Shown here in pieces: positions 10,870 through 23,157 of a stretch of DNA of 64,000 nucleotides. A program made the position numbers and the translations under genes. Origin of the DNA: Ephemerocybe angulata (taxonomy: Eukaryota > Basidiomycota > Agaricomycetes > Agaricales > Psathyrellaceae). Each line of letters begins with the position of its first letter. Positions within the stretch are counted from its first letter, which is position 1. The stretch lies in the NCBI GenBank assembly GCA_013368325.1, contig JAACJK010000230.1, positions 124,001-188,000 of the forward strand. The letters run 5' to 3'. The notes under the pieces are model-generated. The model was not told the DNA's origin. It saw only the letters and a list, made by a program, of their open reading frames with translations, and did not search any database.

Positions 10870-11165
10870 ACGCTGTGAAGCTCCCTGCGGCAGGATACAT
10901 TCGAAGCTAGATTTCAAGCATCTGCTTGAGCGGTGTCGGTCTTCGCAAGATCTTGTATCGCTTGGGCCCAAATATCCCGAGAGAAAGAAAGAAGCTGCTC
11001 TATCTCTTTCCAATGTTAAGGATCCATGCAAGGCCAATGGGGTAGGTCGGTAGCTTGAACGCGAGGGTTTTTATCTTTGTGGAGTACAGCTTGAATCGAT
11101 CCCATTCTTTCGATGATATCGCGTTACGATTCCTCTGGCAGCTCACGGGTCAGCTCCAAATTGGC
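10870..11165 (-). pseudogene. Decayed, internally deleted copy of the neighbouring F-box/LRR gene
   Basis: Two blocks resemble the intact - strand gene at 11323-13151. Bases about 10910-11015 match its 3-prime coding end (near 11385-11490, e.g. CGCAAGATCTTGTATCG and GAGAGAAAGAAAG). Bases about 11080-11150 match the start of its second exon (near 12727-12795, AATCGATCCCA). In the intact gene the blocks are about 1.3 kb apart; here about 70 bp, so most of the gene is missing. Order and orientation are kept, and frames are interrupted. This looks like the remnant of a tandem duplicate. Confidence 0.65.
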
Positions 11166-11322
11166 TACATTGGGTCTGGACCGTCTAGATTATAAATGGC
11201 TGGAGTGGTATGTAGGAGAGCTGTTGAATGTACTTGAGGATATATCGTACTATTCCGAGAAAGCTTAGTCTGTAACCTAGATTGAGGGGAACGTCCTTCC
11301 AACATGCGGACGTCACCAAGTA

Positions 11323-13151
11323 TCATAACCCGGCCGCTGGCAAGTTACGAAAAGGGTGACGCACATTCGAGGCTGTAGCGCAAGCATCTGTTCGAGCGTT
11401 CGCAAGATCTTGTATCGTTTGGGCCCGAATATCTCGAGAGAAAGAAAGCAGCTGCTCTATTTCTTTCCAATGTTTCCAGTCCCGAGAGTCCTTGAGCCAG
11501 CCCGTGGCGAGTTCATTCAGTTGCGGAAACATGCGGTGAAGGTATTGCGCCAATCGAAGCTTTTCACCGGAAGGCCACTCCTCCAAGCCAAGTTTCTTGA
11601 GGGACGCACGGAAGAAGATTCCTTTGACCTTGAGCATGGGAGTGCAGCCGTCGGCGATGTTGGGAATATCTGAGAAGTTGAGGTAAATTCCGATATCAGT
11701 GAGGCAGGGGCACTTCGGGGACAGGTTCGCCAGCGCCTGAAGCCCGACGGTTTCCAGCGCGTCTGCAGGCCGTCTTGTCACTGCTCGAGGTTGGAGGCTC
11801 AGCGTCAAAAGCTGTGGAAAGCGGCTGGCAACATCAAGTAGCCGGTGTTGAATGTCGAATTCGAAGAAAGGGATGTGGAGGATACGGAAGAAGGTCATGT
11901 TGTGTAGAGCGGCGAGGCTAGACAGAAACTCTCCATAGTCGGAGTACTTTGCGTCGCCGCGAGCAGGTTCCACTGCTCGAGGAGACATGTGTATATCCCT
12001 AGGAGCCATTAAGGTGAACCTCTTGAGAGAAAGATTCCCCTTCGCGTAGGCGGTGGCAGCGAGTGGTACGAGGATGGATTCCTCGGAGGGAGGCAATACT
12101 TCCATTTGAAGGGCGTTTAGGTTCCCTAGCACCATGGATGTCGACAACCTTAGGTGATCGAGCCCGCCTGCCACCACCACGAACGATACTAGGGTAGGCA
12201 GGCTTGTCTTTCTTATGACCGGGGCCTGGCTTGCGGTCGAAAATGGGAAAAAATCCTGCTCATCGTCTGGTTCCGGATTGACGAGGATGGTGAGCCTGAA
12301 CCATTCCAAGCATTGAAGGCTTTGTAGTCGCCATAATTGAGCGCCTTGCAGACCGGAGATCGTCAGCTCCAGGCCGTTCAACGAGGCGATCTGGGCAACG
12401 TTCCCGAGAACGAGCGCGTTGGAAGGTTGGGCGAGGCGGAGAAACTTCGTGGTGCATGATTCTCTTTGGCGAAGATGTGTGGTGATTGCAGCAGATGAAG
12501 AACGTTCGCCGAGATCGACGAGGACACATTTCACGAGATGAGCAATGGAGAAAGTGATAAAGAGTGACAGGTCATCGTCAGAGTTTACGAATAGCCGGGC
12601 GAGTGCAGGAAGCAGCGGGTCGGGTCGATCCTTGGAGTTTGAGATTTGGAATATCCACGGTAGGGGAATTGGGTGGGGGCTTAGGGCTGTCTTGGTAAAC
12701 GCCAGTGTTCGCGTCTTCGACGAATAGAAGCTAAATCGATCCCAGGCTTTTGCTGATATGGCGCTAAGATTTTGCTGTGAACGGCTCAGTGGATTAGGAC
12801 CTGATTGTTACATCCCATATAGCCCATATCTCGCACCTCTGGGTAAAGCGTATCCCCAAAATCACTTGTCTCTGGTGGGCAAAGGAGTCGGAACAGAGGG
12901 TCGAAAGACGATAGGTGCTCCCAGAGAACCCCGGTGCTGGCGTGAAAGAAGGCACGATTCACAAGAGCCAAGCGAGCCCATGGTGCTGTCCAGGAGGATG
13001 GAAACACAGGAATGGAGTCTATCCTGGTACTTATTCCTTCTTCCTGGATGGCAATATCCTTGAGTGATTGGAATATGATAGACGTGAGTTCCAAGCTATC
13101 CAACACCCGTTTCCCGTTGTCCGTGTTCGCGGCCGCTAGGTGCATGGTCAA
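11323..13151 (-). CDS. F-box/LRR-like protein of a second type
   Basis: A 588-residue product from two exons, 13151-12837 and 12774-11323, joined in phase 0 across a 62-nt intron (GTGCGA...TTCACAG). The second exon stays open upstream of its first Met, and the join gives continuous similarity to a common mushroom protein type: SLELTSIIFQSLKDIA, then RLALVNRAFFHASTGVLWEH (F-box-like N-terminus), LSAISAKAWDRFSFYSSKTR, then irregular leucine-rich repeats (LTISGLQGAQLWRLQSLQCL, LPTLVSFVV, LTLSLQPRAV). It lacks the C-x-C motif of the other F-box genes in the window and starts differently, so it belongs to another subfamily. A likely adaptor for SCF-type ubiquitination; target unknown. A decayed copy lies immediately downstream. 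Confidence 0.72.
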
Positions 13152-14276
13152 CCATCCTCTTCATGACAAGTTACGCCCTAAGTGCGAGCTTACTTTGATC
13201 CTCAGACATTCCAGGACCACTACCGACAAAGTGCAAGTAGGGACCTGGTGGGGAGTGAGATCTTGAGGGCGGGAGTCAAGCCCAAATCAAGCTCTCCCCA
13301 ACCGGAGCAGCAATTACAAAATCTTTGTCGCACGATCTATGTCACGCCGGCCATCCATCCTGCGACTCTCAACTTGGAACTTGCATCTGACGACCTCGAG
13401 CGACCGTTTGTGGCCCGTTACGCCCACCCGCACTCTATGTTAGCCACAACGTTCAGTAGTACGACGCAAAATGGCCAGCTAATACGAGCTTCAACCGGCC
13501 TTGGAGCTTCCAACATCTGCCTGTGCCCCCCGCCGTACAATGAATCATCCTCGTCGTCACCAACATCCCCCAAAGCTTCAGCACAGTGCACACAACTTCT
13601 CGCACTTCCTGCACGACGCAGCCATCCTTGTCACGCACCTCCTCGTCTCACTTCAGCACCACAGCGGTAAACGAGTGACGATCCCTTGGATCCGGAAAAT
13701 CCACCGTACTTTGCCTCGAATCCGTGACGGACAAGAGACACCAGAGAGTGCACTGACGAAAGTTTTTTGATCAAGGTCGTGTATTCCTCTGACAAATGAC
13801 GCCTTCAAACATCCGGTCCTTGCTGTTTAGGCTCAGAGGAAGCACTGGCAAACCGGGCGGCCGAGATTTCTCTAGTCCCGTTTATCCGTGTTGATTCAAA
13901 GCACACGTCAGCTTTTCAAGGAAATTCCCTGTTATACGGCATCCTGGCATACTTCTTCCCAGTGAAAGCGCCTCTCTCAACGCTCTTTTCGCGATTGCAC
14001 GGGCGCACAGTGCGATACTCCGAACACACCTCGGATAATCGTGACCGTTCCGACTTACGATTTGATATGACAGTACCAGCCAGTGAAAGCGCTCTCTCAA
14101 CGCTCTTTTCGCGATTGCACGGGCGCACAGTGCGATACTCCGAACACACCTCGGATAATCGTGACCGTTCCGACTTACGATTTGATATGACAGTACCAGC
14201 GGACCTTTGGTGGGTTTAAGTAGGATACCGCGAGGTCATGCTAGACTGTATTCTCAGCCCCTCAAACCTAACCAAG
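13152..14276. other. Intergenic region with a short tandem duplication
   Basis: This is the divergent promoter region between the F-box/LRR gene and the first esterase. A 162-residue open frame on the + strand at 13182-13670 is composed of Ser/Pro/Ala-rich sequence without any domain and is not called. A near-perfect 120-bp tandem duplication occupies 13959-14199. Confidence 0.5.
13959..14199. repeat. Two-copy tandem repeat, unit 120-121 bp
   Basis: Copy 1 (13959-14079) and copy 2 (14080-14199) are almost identical; one C is missing from a run near the start of copy 2. Each contains CGCTCTTTTCGCGATTGCAC and CTCGGATAATCGTGACCG. The block ends about 80 bp before the ATG of the first esterase gene, so it lies in that promoter region. 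The near identity points to a recent event. Confidence 0.95.
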
Positions 14277-16680
14277 ATGGTACAGACTCTCACTTATCTG
14301 CTGGGTTTTGTCGTTGCTGCCCATGCTCTTCCCCAAGTGCATCTGGGTAAGACGATTGTTTCTGGGACGGATTCTTCTGAAGAAGTAGAATTCTTCGGTG
14401 GTGAGTAGATCAGCTCATGTAGCTTGGGTGCTCAAGATGCTGATCCCTGCGATATGTAGGACTTCCTTATGCTGAGCCACCACTCGGCAAACTCAGGTTT
14501 AGGATGCCTGTACTCAAATCCCAGTTGGACACTCGGGAGTTCAACGCGAGCGCCTTCGGAAATACTTGCCTCCAACCGGTATGTGACCATTTGTCTACGC
14601 TGCGAAATAAGCGCCATGCACTTAGGAGTGCTAAGCCTCAAGTGGCCAATCCCCCACCATCTTCGGAGGATTGCCTTTTCATCAACATCTACCGCCCCAA
14701 AAATACCGACGCGACGGCCAACCTCCCCGTGGTACGCTATCAATAGCATTTGTTTCATTTGCAACTTACCAATCCTTCGACTTCTATTAGCTCTTCTGGA
14801 CGTAAGTAGAACCCGACACGCATCGGCTTTTTCTCACGAGTCACTGATTACAACGCAGACACGGAGGGGGTTTTGCGTTCGGCGCAGCTAACCAGTACGA
14901 TGGGACAGGGCTCGTTGCACAAAGTGTAGCAAGGGTGAGACTTGGACGTCTCCCAATCATCGATTTCCGACGCGCTAAGATTTTTCGTAGGGTACCCCGA
15001 TCATATATGTTAACATCAACTATCGCCTAGGACCGTTGGGTTTTCCACAAGGCAAAGAAGGTGAAGTTAATAGGTTCTAACTTCGGCACGAGAACTCAAC
15101 TTTATGCGCAGCTGACGATCAAAGGATTCTAAACCTGGGAATACAGGACCAGATCACAGCCTTACAGTGGGTTCAAGCAAATATTCATTACTTTGGAGGC
15201 GATAAGAAGAAGGTTCGTTCTGACTTCTAGAGTGGCGTCGACCCTCGGAGTTGCCTCGGAGTCCTGCTAACCATACACTGTCAAGGTTACCATTTTCGGT
15301 GAAAGTGCAGGGTCCATCATGACCGCGATTCTTTACCTCAACCCACAGGTGGAAAAACTGGCAAGAGCAGCTGTAAGTATATCCTCTAGAAGTCGGAAGA
15401 AATAAGCGAAAATAGCTAAGTTTAAATTAGATCTTCGAATCCGGGTCTCCGAATAGCCCTACCACTGCACCTGCCGCTTTCGAGTCGAAGGAATCTGGCT
15501 GGCGAGCCTTTGTGAAGACAGTTCCATCTTGTGCCAGTGTTGCCAAGTCTGGGCACACTCTCGCGTGCCTCCAAAACTCGTCCACAGATGAAATCGCCAC
15601 CGCCGTTCGTCAAAATGTCTTCCAGTTGGACAAGCCACCCGTCTTCGGCCCAACCGTGGATCCTCGCGGAAGTATCTACCCCGATTACGTTTCTCGTCTG
15701 TATGCCAAAGGTCGGTTTGCTCGCTTGCCTTTCATTGCAGGCACAAACCGTGACGAAGGTAAGTGTTGTATGGCGGTTACGACGAGCTACTCGCCCACTG
15801 CTAACCGTCACCAACAGGGACACTTTTTGCCACTGATCAGCCCAAATCAGACGAGGACATAAGGGCGCTGCTAGTCAACATAAGCTCCCCGGTGACCACC
15901 ACTGCGAAAGATTTGAACGACACTGTGAGCAAGATCCTTGAATTATACCCTGAAGATCCAGCTGTCGGCTCTCCGTATGGAACCGGGGCGGAATTGTTCG
16001 GATTACCGCCTTCCTTCAAGCGGGTGGCCTCTATCGGTACGCTGCCTCCCTCCATATCTGTCAAGAGCTCGCTGTTTACGATCTTTACCAGAGGGTGACC
16101 TATACTTTGAGGCTCCTCGTCGGCAGTTCTCCCAAGCTGCGGCGAAATTCGGGGTGAAGTCATACGTATATCACTTCAATCAGCCACAGCTTCCCGTTTC
16201 GCGGACTGGAGGTGAGAGGACTACCCAAACCCTCTGAAGCTTAGATACTTACATAAGGTTACTCAGTGGCTCACTTTAGTGAGGTTGCATACGTTTTTGG
16301 GCAGATCCCCGAATCAGTGCGGGTCATGGCCTCAGCGAGGTCATGATGAATTACTGGATCTCGTTCGCTGCTTCGTTGAACCCGAACGACGGCAAGGGAA
16401 TCAACCGTTAGTTCTTCTAAAATTGGGATCTTGAAGTACGTCGTTCTCACAACCCTTTCGCAGGTCCAGAATGGCCTCAGTTTACGAAGGAGAGTCAGGT
16501 GTGTGCCTGCTCCATGCAAACCAAACCTCCGGAGTCCGTCAGGACAGATTTACTGACAACTTATTTTGATACAGGTACTGCTGCAGCTCGAAGGTAGAAA
16601 TACGACAGTCCTTCAAGACGATTACCGAAAAGATCAGATGGGATACTTGATTGAGAAGGCTCTTGTGCTACATCACTAAT
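14277..16680 (+). pseudogene. Secreted type-B carboxylesterase, copy A, with a frameshift near the C-terminus
   Basis: Alpha/beta-hydrolase of the carboxylesterase/lipase family, predicted to hydrolyse esters outside the cell. Fourteen exons can be read. Signal peptide MVQTLTYLLGFVVAAHA is followed by LPQVHLGKT. The 11-nt microexon 14791-14801 encodes LFW. Oxyanion hole HGGGF, nucleophile elbow GESAG, acid in GTNRDEG, likely catalytic His in VAHFSEV. Exon 12 starts in frame (VAYVFGQIPES), but the conserved end (GLSEVMMNYWISFAASLNP) is in another frame; the break is at about 16312-16325 and no splice site explains it. Compared with copy B about four bases seem to be lost. The last exons (PEWPQF, VLLQLEGRNTT) are otherwise intact. 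Either a young pseudogene or an assembly error. Next to copy B, same strand. Confidence 0.75.
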
Positions 16681-16975
16681 GTAGCGAATGCTCTCTGCAC
16701 CCCATGACGCTCGCACGCGTGAGAGCTATTCAATACTCGGAGGCAAATTCCGTAACAGAGCATACTTCCCCCAGCCTGTGTAGTATTGATGGTGCGACTC
16801 GGAGTGGGAAATGTATGGTATGCAGCACGGCTATCGAACGGACGCTTTGAACTTTGAGCTGTAGATAACGGCTTTGCCTGCCGGAACCCTCTTCTGAGGC
16901 ATATTTAAGCGAGTCGGCGTGGGGTAGGATACTGATATTTACCCCAGTTTACCCAGTCTCCAGAACTCAGGGATA

Positions 16976-19341
16976 ATGCTGAAGGTTGCCCCTTTCATGC
17001 TCGCTCTGGCAATAGGCGTTCAAGCACTCCCACAAGTCCACGTCGGAAAGACCACCGTCACAGGAAGAGTTGTATCGGACGAAGTAGAATTCTTCGGTGG
17101 TGAGTGGTCGTTGTTTCATCTCAAGGAAATGCGATAAGATTTCTATCCCAGGCCTCCCTTATGCCGAGCCGCCACTTGGCGCCTTGAGACTCAGGAAGCC
17201 CATCTCCAAAACTCAGCTGGGGACTTTGAGTTATAACGCAAGCTCCCATGGGAATGCATGCCTTCAACCGGTAGGTTTCATGCATCGGAGGTCCATGTTT
17301 GTACATAATGATCACTTCACCCTAGCTGCGGTTGCCAGACCCTCCTCTGTATTCAGAGGATTGCCTGTTTGTCAACATTTACCGCCCCAAGAACACACTT
17401 CCCTCAGGCAACCTTCCAGTTGTAAGTCAATGTTGCCCTCTAATTCTTCCTACAGGCACTCACGGTTCCGGTGACTAGCTGTTTTGGACGTGAGTATCTA
17501 CAATGGTAGCTTCAAGCATGCCTTTGAAAAAACAGAACAGGTATGGCGGAGCTTTTACTATTGGTGCGTCCGACCAAGCCGACGGAAAGGACATCGTTGC
17601 ACGCAGCATCGCGAGGGTGAGCGCAATAAGATCTGAAAGTTGAACCTACGAATTTCACGCATAATATACACGAACAAATTCTAGGGTACGCCAATTATTT
17701 ACGTCAACTTCAATTATCGGCTCGGGCCTTTGGGTTTCCCCCAGGGGCAGGAAGGTATGTCAATGCATCACGCGTGCTACCGATAGTGTTGCATGATAGA
17801 GCATGAATGCATTAGCGGACGACCATAAAGCTTTGAATCTGGGATCGCACGACCAGATAGCCGCTTTGCAATGGGTTCAAGCAAACATTCGCAATTTTGG
17901 GGGTGACGGGAGGAAGGTGCGCCTTGCCGAACCTCGCGCGACCGTGACAGTACTGATCCTCACCGTGGACTCTACCAGGTCACAATATTCGGCAAAAGCG
18001 CCGGAGCTATTCTGACATCTATCCTTTGGCTCAACCCACAAGTGGAGAAATTGGCGAGAGCGGCGGTACGGCCAACCTAGCAATGTAACTGCGTGAGGAT
18101 GGTTAACCCAAGCCAATGCACAGATCTTTGAATCAGGGGCACCGAACAGCCCTTCGACTTTCCCCGCCGCGAGAAACGAGCCCGTCTGGCAGAACTTCGT
18201 CAGAACAGTTCCATCCTGTGCCAATGTTTCCTCCTCGGGCCATACTTTCGCTTGCCTCCAGAAGGCACCAACGGAGGAGATCGCCGCCGCTGTTCGACAA
18301 ACCAGCTTCTTGTTGGATGTCCTGCCTCTCTGGGCTCCGACCGTGGACAGTCGAGAGGATGTGTATCCCGACTACGTGTCTCGGCTTTACGCCAAGGGTA
18401 AGTTTTCGCACCTACCCTTTATTACAGGCACCAACCGGGATGAAGGTACCCCATCTTATCATTCGTGTAAGCTGCGCTGGTGACCGATATGATTACAGGG
18501 ACCATATTTGCAAGTCAGCAAGCCCTATCAGAGCAGGGATTGGAAGCAATGCTACTTGAACTACACTCACCTCCAACTACAACTGCGAGAGAGCTGAATA
18601 GCACGCTGAAGAGGATCCTCGAGCTTTATCCGGAAGATCCAATCGTCGGCTCTCCGTATGGAACGGGTACGGAGCTGTTTGGCTTGCCACCATCATACAA
18701 GAGGACAGGTTCCTTGAGTAGGTATTTCCAAGCTGTCTAGAATTGGCTAGAGAATTGATCTCTAATGTGTCACCTGTAGAGGGCGATCTATTCTTCGACG
18801 CCCCACGCCGACAACTCTCCCAAGCTGCAGCAAAATCGGGGGTTAAGTCCTATGTTTACCACTTCACTCATCCTCAACTCAACCTTACGCGAACTGGTGG
18901 TGAGAAAGCACTACGGCTCGATTGCCGATTCCATTCTAAATCTCTTCCGTAGTGGACCACTCAGCAGAGATCGCGTTTGTATACGGTCAAACGCCCGCGT
19001 CCGATCCCGTTGCGCAGAATCTGAGCACAGTGATGATGGACTATTGGATCTCGTTTGCAGTTTCGCTGAACCCAAACGATGGCAAAGGGGTAAAACGTGA
19101 GATCCTCTCCAAGTATGCCAAAGGTTTGAGCTAATGAGCCTGCAGGTCCAGAGTGGCCGCAATATACGACCAAGGATCAGGTGCGCGCTTAAAGAGATAG
19201 GCGAAGTTGGCGTTCATAGCTGACGGGTTTTCAAAGGTCTTATTACAGCTGGAAGGCGGAAATACGACTGCAGTTAAGGACGACTACCGCAAGGAGCAGA
19301 TAGAGTATCTCATCAGGAAGTCTCTTGTACTCCACCGATAA
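16976..19341 (+). CDS. Secreted type-B carboxylesterase, copy B
   Basis: Intact 14-exon gene with the same layout as copy A, 295 bp downstream of it. Signal peptide MLKVAPFMLALAIGVQA, then LPQVHVGKT. The microexon 17479-17489 (LFW) is present. Two catalytic surroundings are unusual: the oxyanion motif reads YGGAF instead of HGGGF, and the nucleophile elbow reads GKSAG instead of GESAG, so a Lys sits next to the catalytic Ser. The acid (GTNRDEG) and likely catalytic His (VDHSAEIAFVYGQ) are normal. The C-terminal part has [29 protein letters not shown] and ends VLHR. The family covers lipases, sterol esterases and carboxylesterases; the substrate here is unknown and the altered elbow may change activity. 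Confidence 0.85.
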
Positions 19342-19659
19342 TATAGCGAGAAAACATGCAATACGATATACAGCGTTCCTGAAGGTGTCGTTTCCTCTGT
19401 CCCACAGCTCACACACAATATTGCGCAGCTTAGGCTCTTAAAGTTGAGATATGATACAATGTACTCGATCTTCCCCTACTGGCGCGATATGTGACGCTTG
19501 GAAAGTTGCGGCAGGGTAAGCGCCCAAGCGACTTCTCGCGCGCACGGACCATTCGGCCTCGGCCACTGACGATCTACACCCCGCCCCGCCGCTTTTGAAC
19601 GAGTTCCTTAGATCCTCTCCTCTCCACTCCTCTCAGTTCATTTCCACCCCTTCATTCTC
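19342..19659. other. Intergenic region downstream of esterase B
   Basis: No gene is visible. It holds the 3-prime flank of the esterase and the upstream side of a small candidate gene starting at 19660. Confidence 0.4.
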
Positions 19660-19953
19660 ATGCCGAAGCGAAAGGCGGACACCCCGTCTAATCTTAAGGC
19701 GCCTAAAGTGCCGCGCCTGTCCGCCAATGAACCTTTCTACCAGAATTCCCCTGAAGTACTCGCCAAGCAAGGCCCAGCGGTACGAGGGTCGCCTTGTCCC
19801 ACGAAATTTCACGAACACCCGCAACGACCGCCTAGTGCACCTCCCATGCCCGCATATATTCCTGGTTTCCCCACCATCCCGAGTGCGGATTCGACTAATA
19901 TGGCTGGTTTAGTAGGTGTGGTAAATCTTAGCAGACTATATGCGACTAACTAG
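19660..19953 (+). CDS. Candidate first exon of an unknown basic/proline-rich protein
   Basis: The open frame starts MPKRKADTPSNLKAPKVPR, which looks like a nuclear localisation signal, and continues Pro-rich (SAPPMPAYIPGFPTIPS). Downstream to about 20700 several fragments could be further exons: one reading near 19998-20105 gives LDAFSPIAPSLLQDPNPPPP, and another near 20280-20465 gives PYCAEIANYLAKLHLSALGN and PLRWLPLLHRPFQGNILASW, which look like real protein. A consistent splicing path could not be built, so only the first open frame is given; the true gene may extend to about 20.7 kb. No family was recognised. It lies between esterase B and the COP9 subunit gene. Confidence 0.35.
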   Translation: MPKRKADTPSNLKAPKVPRLSANEPFYQNSPEVLAKQGPAVRGSPCPTKFHEHPQRPPSAPPMPAYIPGFPTIPSADSTNMAGLVGVVNLSRLYATN

Positions 19954-20952
19954 GCTTGTCTTTGCCTTGTTATTACTCCTGAATCTGAAGATGAAACCTG
20001 ACCTGGCACCCGAAGCTGGATGCCTTCTCACCAATCGCTCCTTCTCTGCTCCAGGACCCGAATCCTCCTCCACCGCTGTCGAAACACCTTGGAACTCCAC
20101 TGGTCTGTCTATTGCAATTTGCGTCTAGCGCTTTTACAGGCCGCGACTCCTCAGTGCTGACGGACAATTTAATCCTCCCCAGAGTACCATCCGTTCTTCA
20201 CTTATACTCAAGGAATACCGCCCTTGTTCCCTCCCAAGTGATGGCGCTCGCTGTGCTTCGACTCGGATGTAAAGCAGATACCATACTGCGCGGAGATTGC
20301 CAATTATCTCGCCAAGTTACACCTGAGTGCCCTCGGTAACACAGACAACGTACAGCGTCCGCCCCTGGTGCCTCTGAGATGGCTTCCGCTTCTCCACCGC
20401 CCGTTTCAGGGTAATATTCTAGCCAGTTGGGATGGCTTCCAGAGGATGGGCGCAACGAAGAATGGTTTCGAATAGGTATCGTTGACTTGCAGTGGAGAAA
20501 TGTCCAGCTTGGTACTGTCCCAGAGGTGAGGGGCCATTCGCATTCAGCAACCAAGGCAGAGGTCCACATCCTTCTTCGAGTGATGAGGAATTGGTGGCAA
20601 TGGCGAGCGGTAGCTGTCGAGGGTTGGGCCTAGGCAGTGGGGTCGCTGCAAGAGAAGTTGTATTGCAGCCATTTATTCAGAGTTCGGAGCGCTTTGGAGA
20701 GCACTGAGGAAGAAAATGGGTCCTAGATCATTACGGTAGAGGATTCCAGGGGAGCGTCCGAGGAATGGTGGTGGTTCTGGTCCAAGGAGCGGGATCAGAT
20801 TCAGATGCGGGCACAGTCATCAGGGGCTCTCCTATTATGGTAAGCCAACACAAATGAGGCGGCGCCTTGCGCGTTTCTTTCGTACCACCATCGCCCTCCT
20901 TGTTACCACAATTTCAAGTTCACGCCCCCGACGCTAAACAGGGTCACTGAGA

Positions 20953-22890
20953 ATGGATATCGATATTATAGAAGAGACACAGGCGCTCGGCGGCTCCTCT
21001 GTTAGCTTCAGAAAGCCTGTCATTGCCCCAGTCGATGACGCCCACCCATTCGATCTCGAGGGATACATCTCAAACTACACCGGTACGCGCCTTTTCTCGT
21101 CGCATATCACCTATATGGCATTGAAACTGATCTTGAGCCATGATAAGGGAGGACTGCAATCGAGAGGCTCATCCATATCGTCGTAACATGCCCGTCCATA
21201 GCGCCCGAAGCTTACCAGCTCTGCCTGCAACACATTCACAAATCGCGCGATCCATCGTTATTCCAGAATCTCATGAACGCTTATGAGCAGGCATCAAACC
21301 TCTCAAGCTCCTCGCTGCCTGATCCCATGGAGATTGGGCGTCTCGACACGAGGTGGGCGGACGACACGCTCGCGAGGAACACAACCGATAGGACGAAACT
21401 GGAGGTGGAGTTGAAGAACTACACCAACAACATGATTAAGGAGAGCATTAGAGTGCGTTATGACCCGTGTTTCTCTTTGGCGGAATGGAGATTCTGACGC
21501 TGGCGATGATGTTGAGTAGATGGCACATCGGGATTTGGGGGATTTCTATCGACAGGTTGGGGACTACGCCACTGCGTTGAAGCACTACACCAAGTCTCGA
21601 GAATTCTGCGCTACAAGTGCCCACGTACTGGAGATGTGCTTATCTGTGCTCGAGGTATGTAGCTTCGTCCGCGCACAATTGTCTTTCATCTGACAGACGC
21701 TACACAGCTCCTCATCGAACAACGCAACTACTCGCATCTCACGACATACGTTTTCAAAGCAGACGCTGCACTCGATGCGGCTACTGCTGCTGCTGCCACC
21801 GCTGGAAATGGAGGCGGAAATGGGTCTGGGAGCACCGTCCCCACCGGCGCTTTACCCAAGAAGAAGCCCGTGTCCGCTGAAAGGGACTCTGTCCAGTCGA
21901 AGCTCGATTTCGCGACTGCGCTATCACATCTGGGACAGGGGACGTATGAGAAGGCGGCTCAGTATTTGCTGAAGCTCGGTGCTCCCAGAGAACTTGGAGA
22001 CTGGATTGGCAAGGTGAGTGCGACCAGCCGCTCTTTTACTGGGGTATCTAGTTCTGATAATGACAATGCTAGCTTGTCGCACCTGGAGACATCACCATCT
22101 ATACCACCCTGTGTGCCCTCGCGACATTCCCTCGTTCTTTGATCAAGTCGCGTCTCCTTGAAAACTCGACATTCAGCTTGTACATCGAACACGAACCGTA
22201 TATTCGAGAACTTATCCAGTCGTACCTCAATAGTAACTTCAAGACGGTCCTGGAACTTCTGAACAGGTTCTCCGTGCGTAGCTTGCTATTTTACCGTTCT
22301 CGATTGTCCTGGCTTAACACGTAATTTTCATCTCCTGCAGACCCGCCACTACATCGATATCCACCTCGCACCTCATGTCCTCAACCTAACGAACCTCATC
22401 CGCAACTGGGCAGTCGTTCTCTACTTCCAACCCTTCGCCACGATCCGTCTGGATAGGATGAGCTCTGCGTTCGGATGGACCGTCGAAGAGGTTGAAGAGC
22501 AGGTAGTTGGCCTCATTCAATCCGGCGAGATCCAAGGCCGTGTCGATAGCCAAAACAAGGTGCGCGTCTCGTGTATCCCAAGTACAGGTTGTATGACTGA
22601 CAGCTTCGACTTAGATTCTGCAAGCCAAAAAGACTGACTACCGTGCCGATTTGTTCGCCCGAGCTATCAAAGCTGGTAACGACATTCAGGCCGCGAACAG
22701 GAAGCTCCTGTTGAGGATGCGACTGTAAGCATTGCCTCCGTCTACATATTTGCCGTTACTCACTACGCCTTCTGACCCCTCCAGGCAGCAAGCCGACCTC
22801 GTCATCAAGCCTCCCAAAGGAAGTCAGCAGCACCCCACCCACGGCGGAGGAACCTTGTCAGACTTTATGCTTGGCATGGGCGGCGAGTAA
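20953..22890 (+). CDS. CSN1: COP9 signalosome complex subunit 1 (PCI domain)
   Basis: Subunit of the COP9 signalosome, which removes Nedd8 from cullins and so controls SCF ubiquitin ligases. 503 residues in eight exons: 20953-21082, 21148-21452, 21520-21654, 21708-22013, 22073-22273, 22341-22559, 22615-22724, 22785-22890; all phases agree. The N-terminal helical repeat region includes [19 protein letters not shown] and [20 protein letters not shown], typical of CSN1/GPS1. A Gly/Asn-rich insertion follows [12 protein letters not shown]. The PCI domain spans about residues 320-450, with [20 protein letters not shown] and the winged-helix part [19 protein letters not shown]. The C-terminus is short ([12 protein letters not shown]). 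Length and motifs match the family. It lies among many F-box genes, whose SCF complexes it could in principle regulate; that link is functional, not shown by sequence. Confidence 0.92.
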
Positions 22891-23157
22891 TTCAACTGCA
22901 GCCCATTTCTTGTTCCCCTTGTTTCGCGTTCTACTTTCTTGCAGGGTGACGTTCTTCCTTGCTGCTACTTGTATGTCCATCCATTCGCTTTCTGTCACAA
23001 GTCCATCTGTACAAATATCAAGTTCCAATCAACGTCTCTTCCCCTTTGTTTTCGCGTCGTGTGCGCGCCTTTCTTCTCGAGCGATGCTTCGGCGTTGGCG
23101 CAACCTGCTCCCTTCTTTCCCGCCGATTCTGGGCGTCGGGAGAGCTTCGGGAGCATC

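Noticed and set aside
13182..13670. A 162-residue open frame in the gap before esterase A
   Set aside because: Composition is Ser/Pro/Ala-rich without domain or homologue pattern, and it lies in the divergent promoter region of the F-box/LRR gene.
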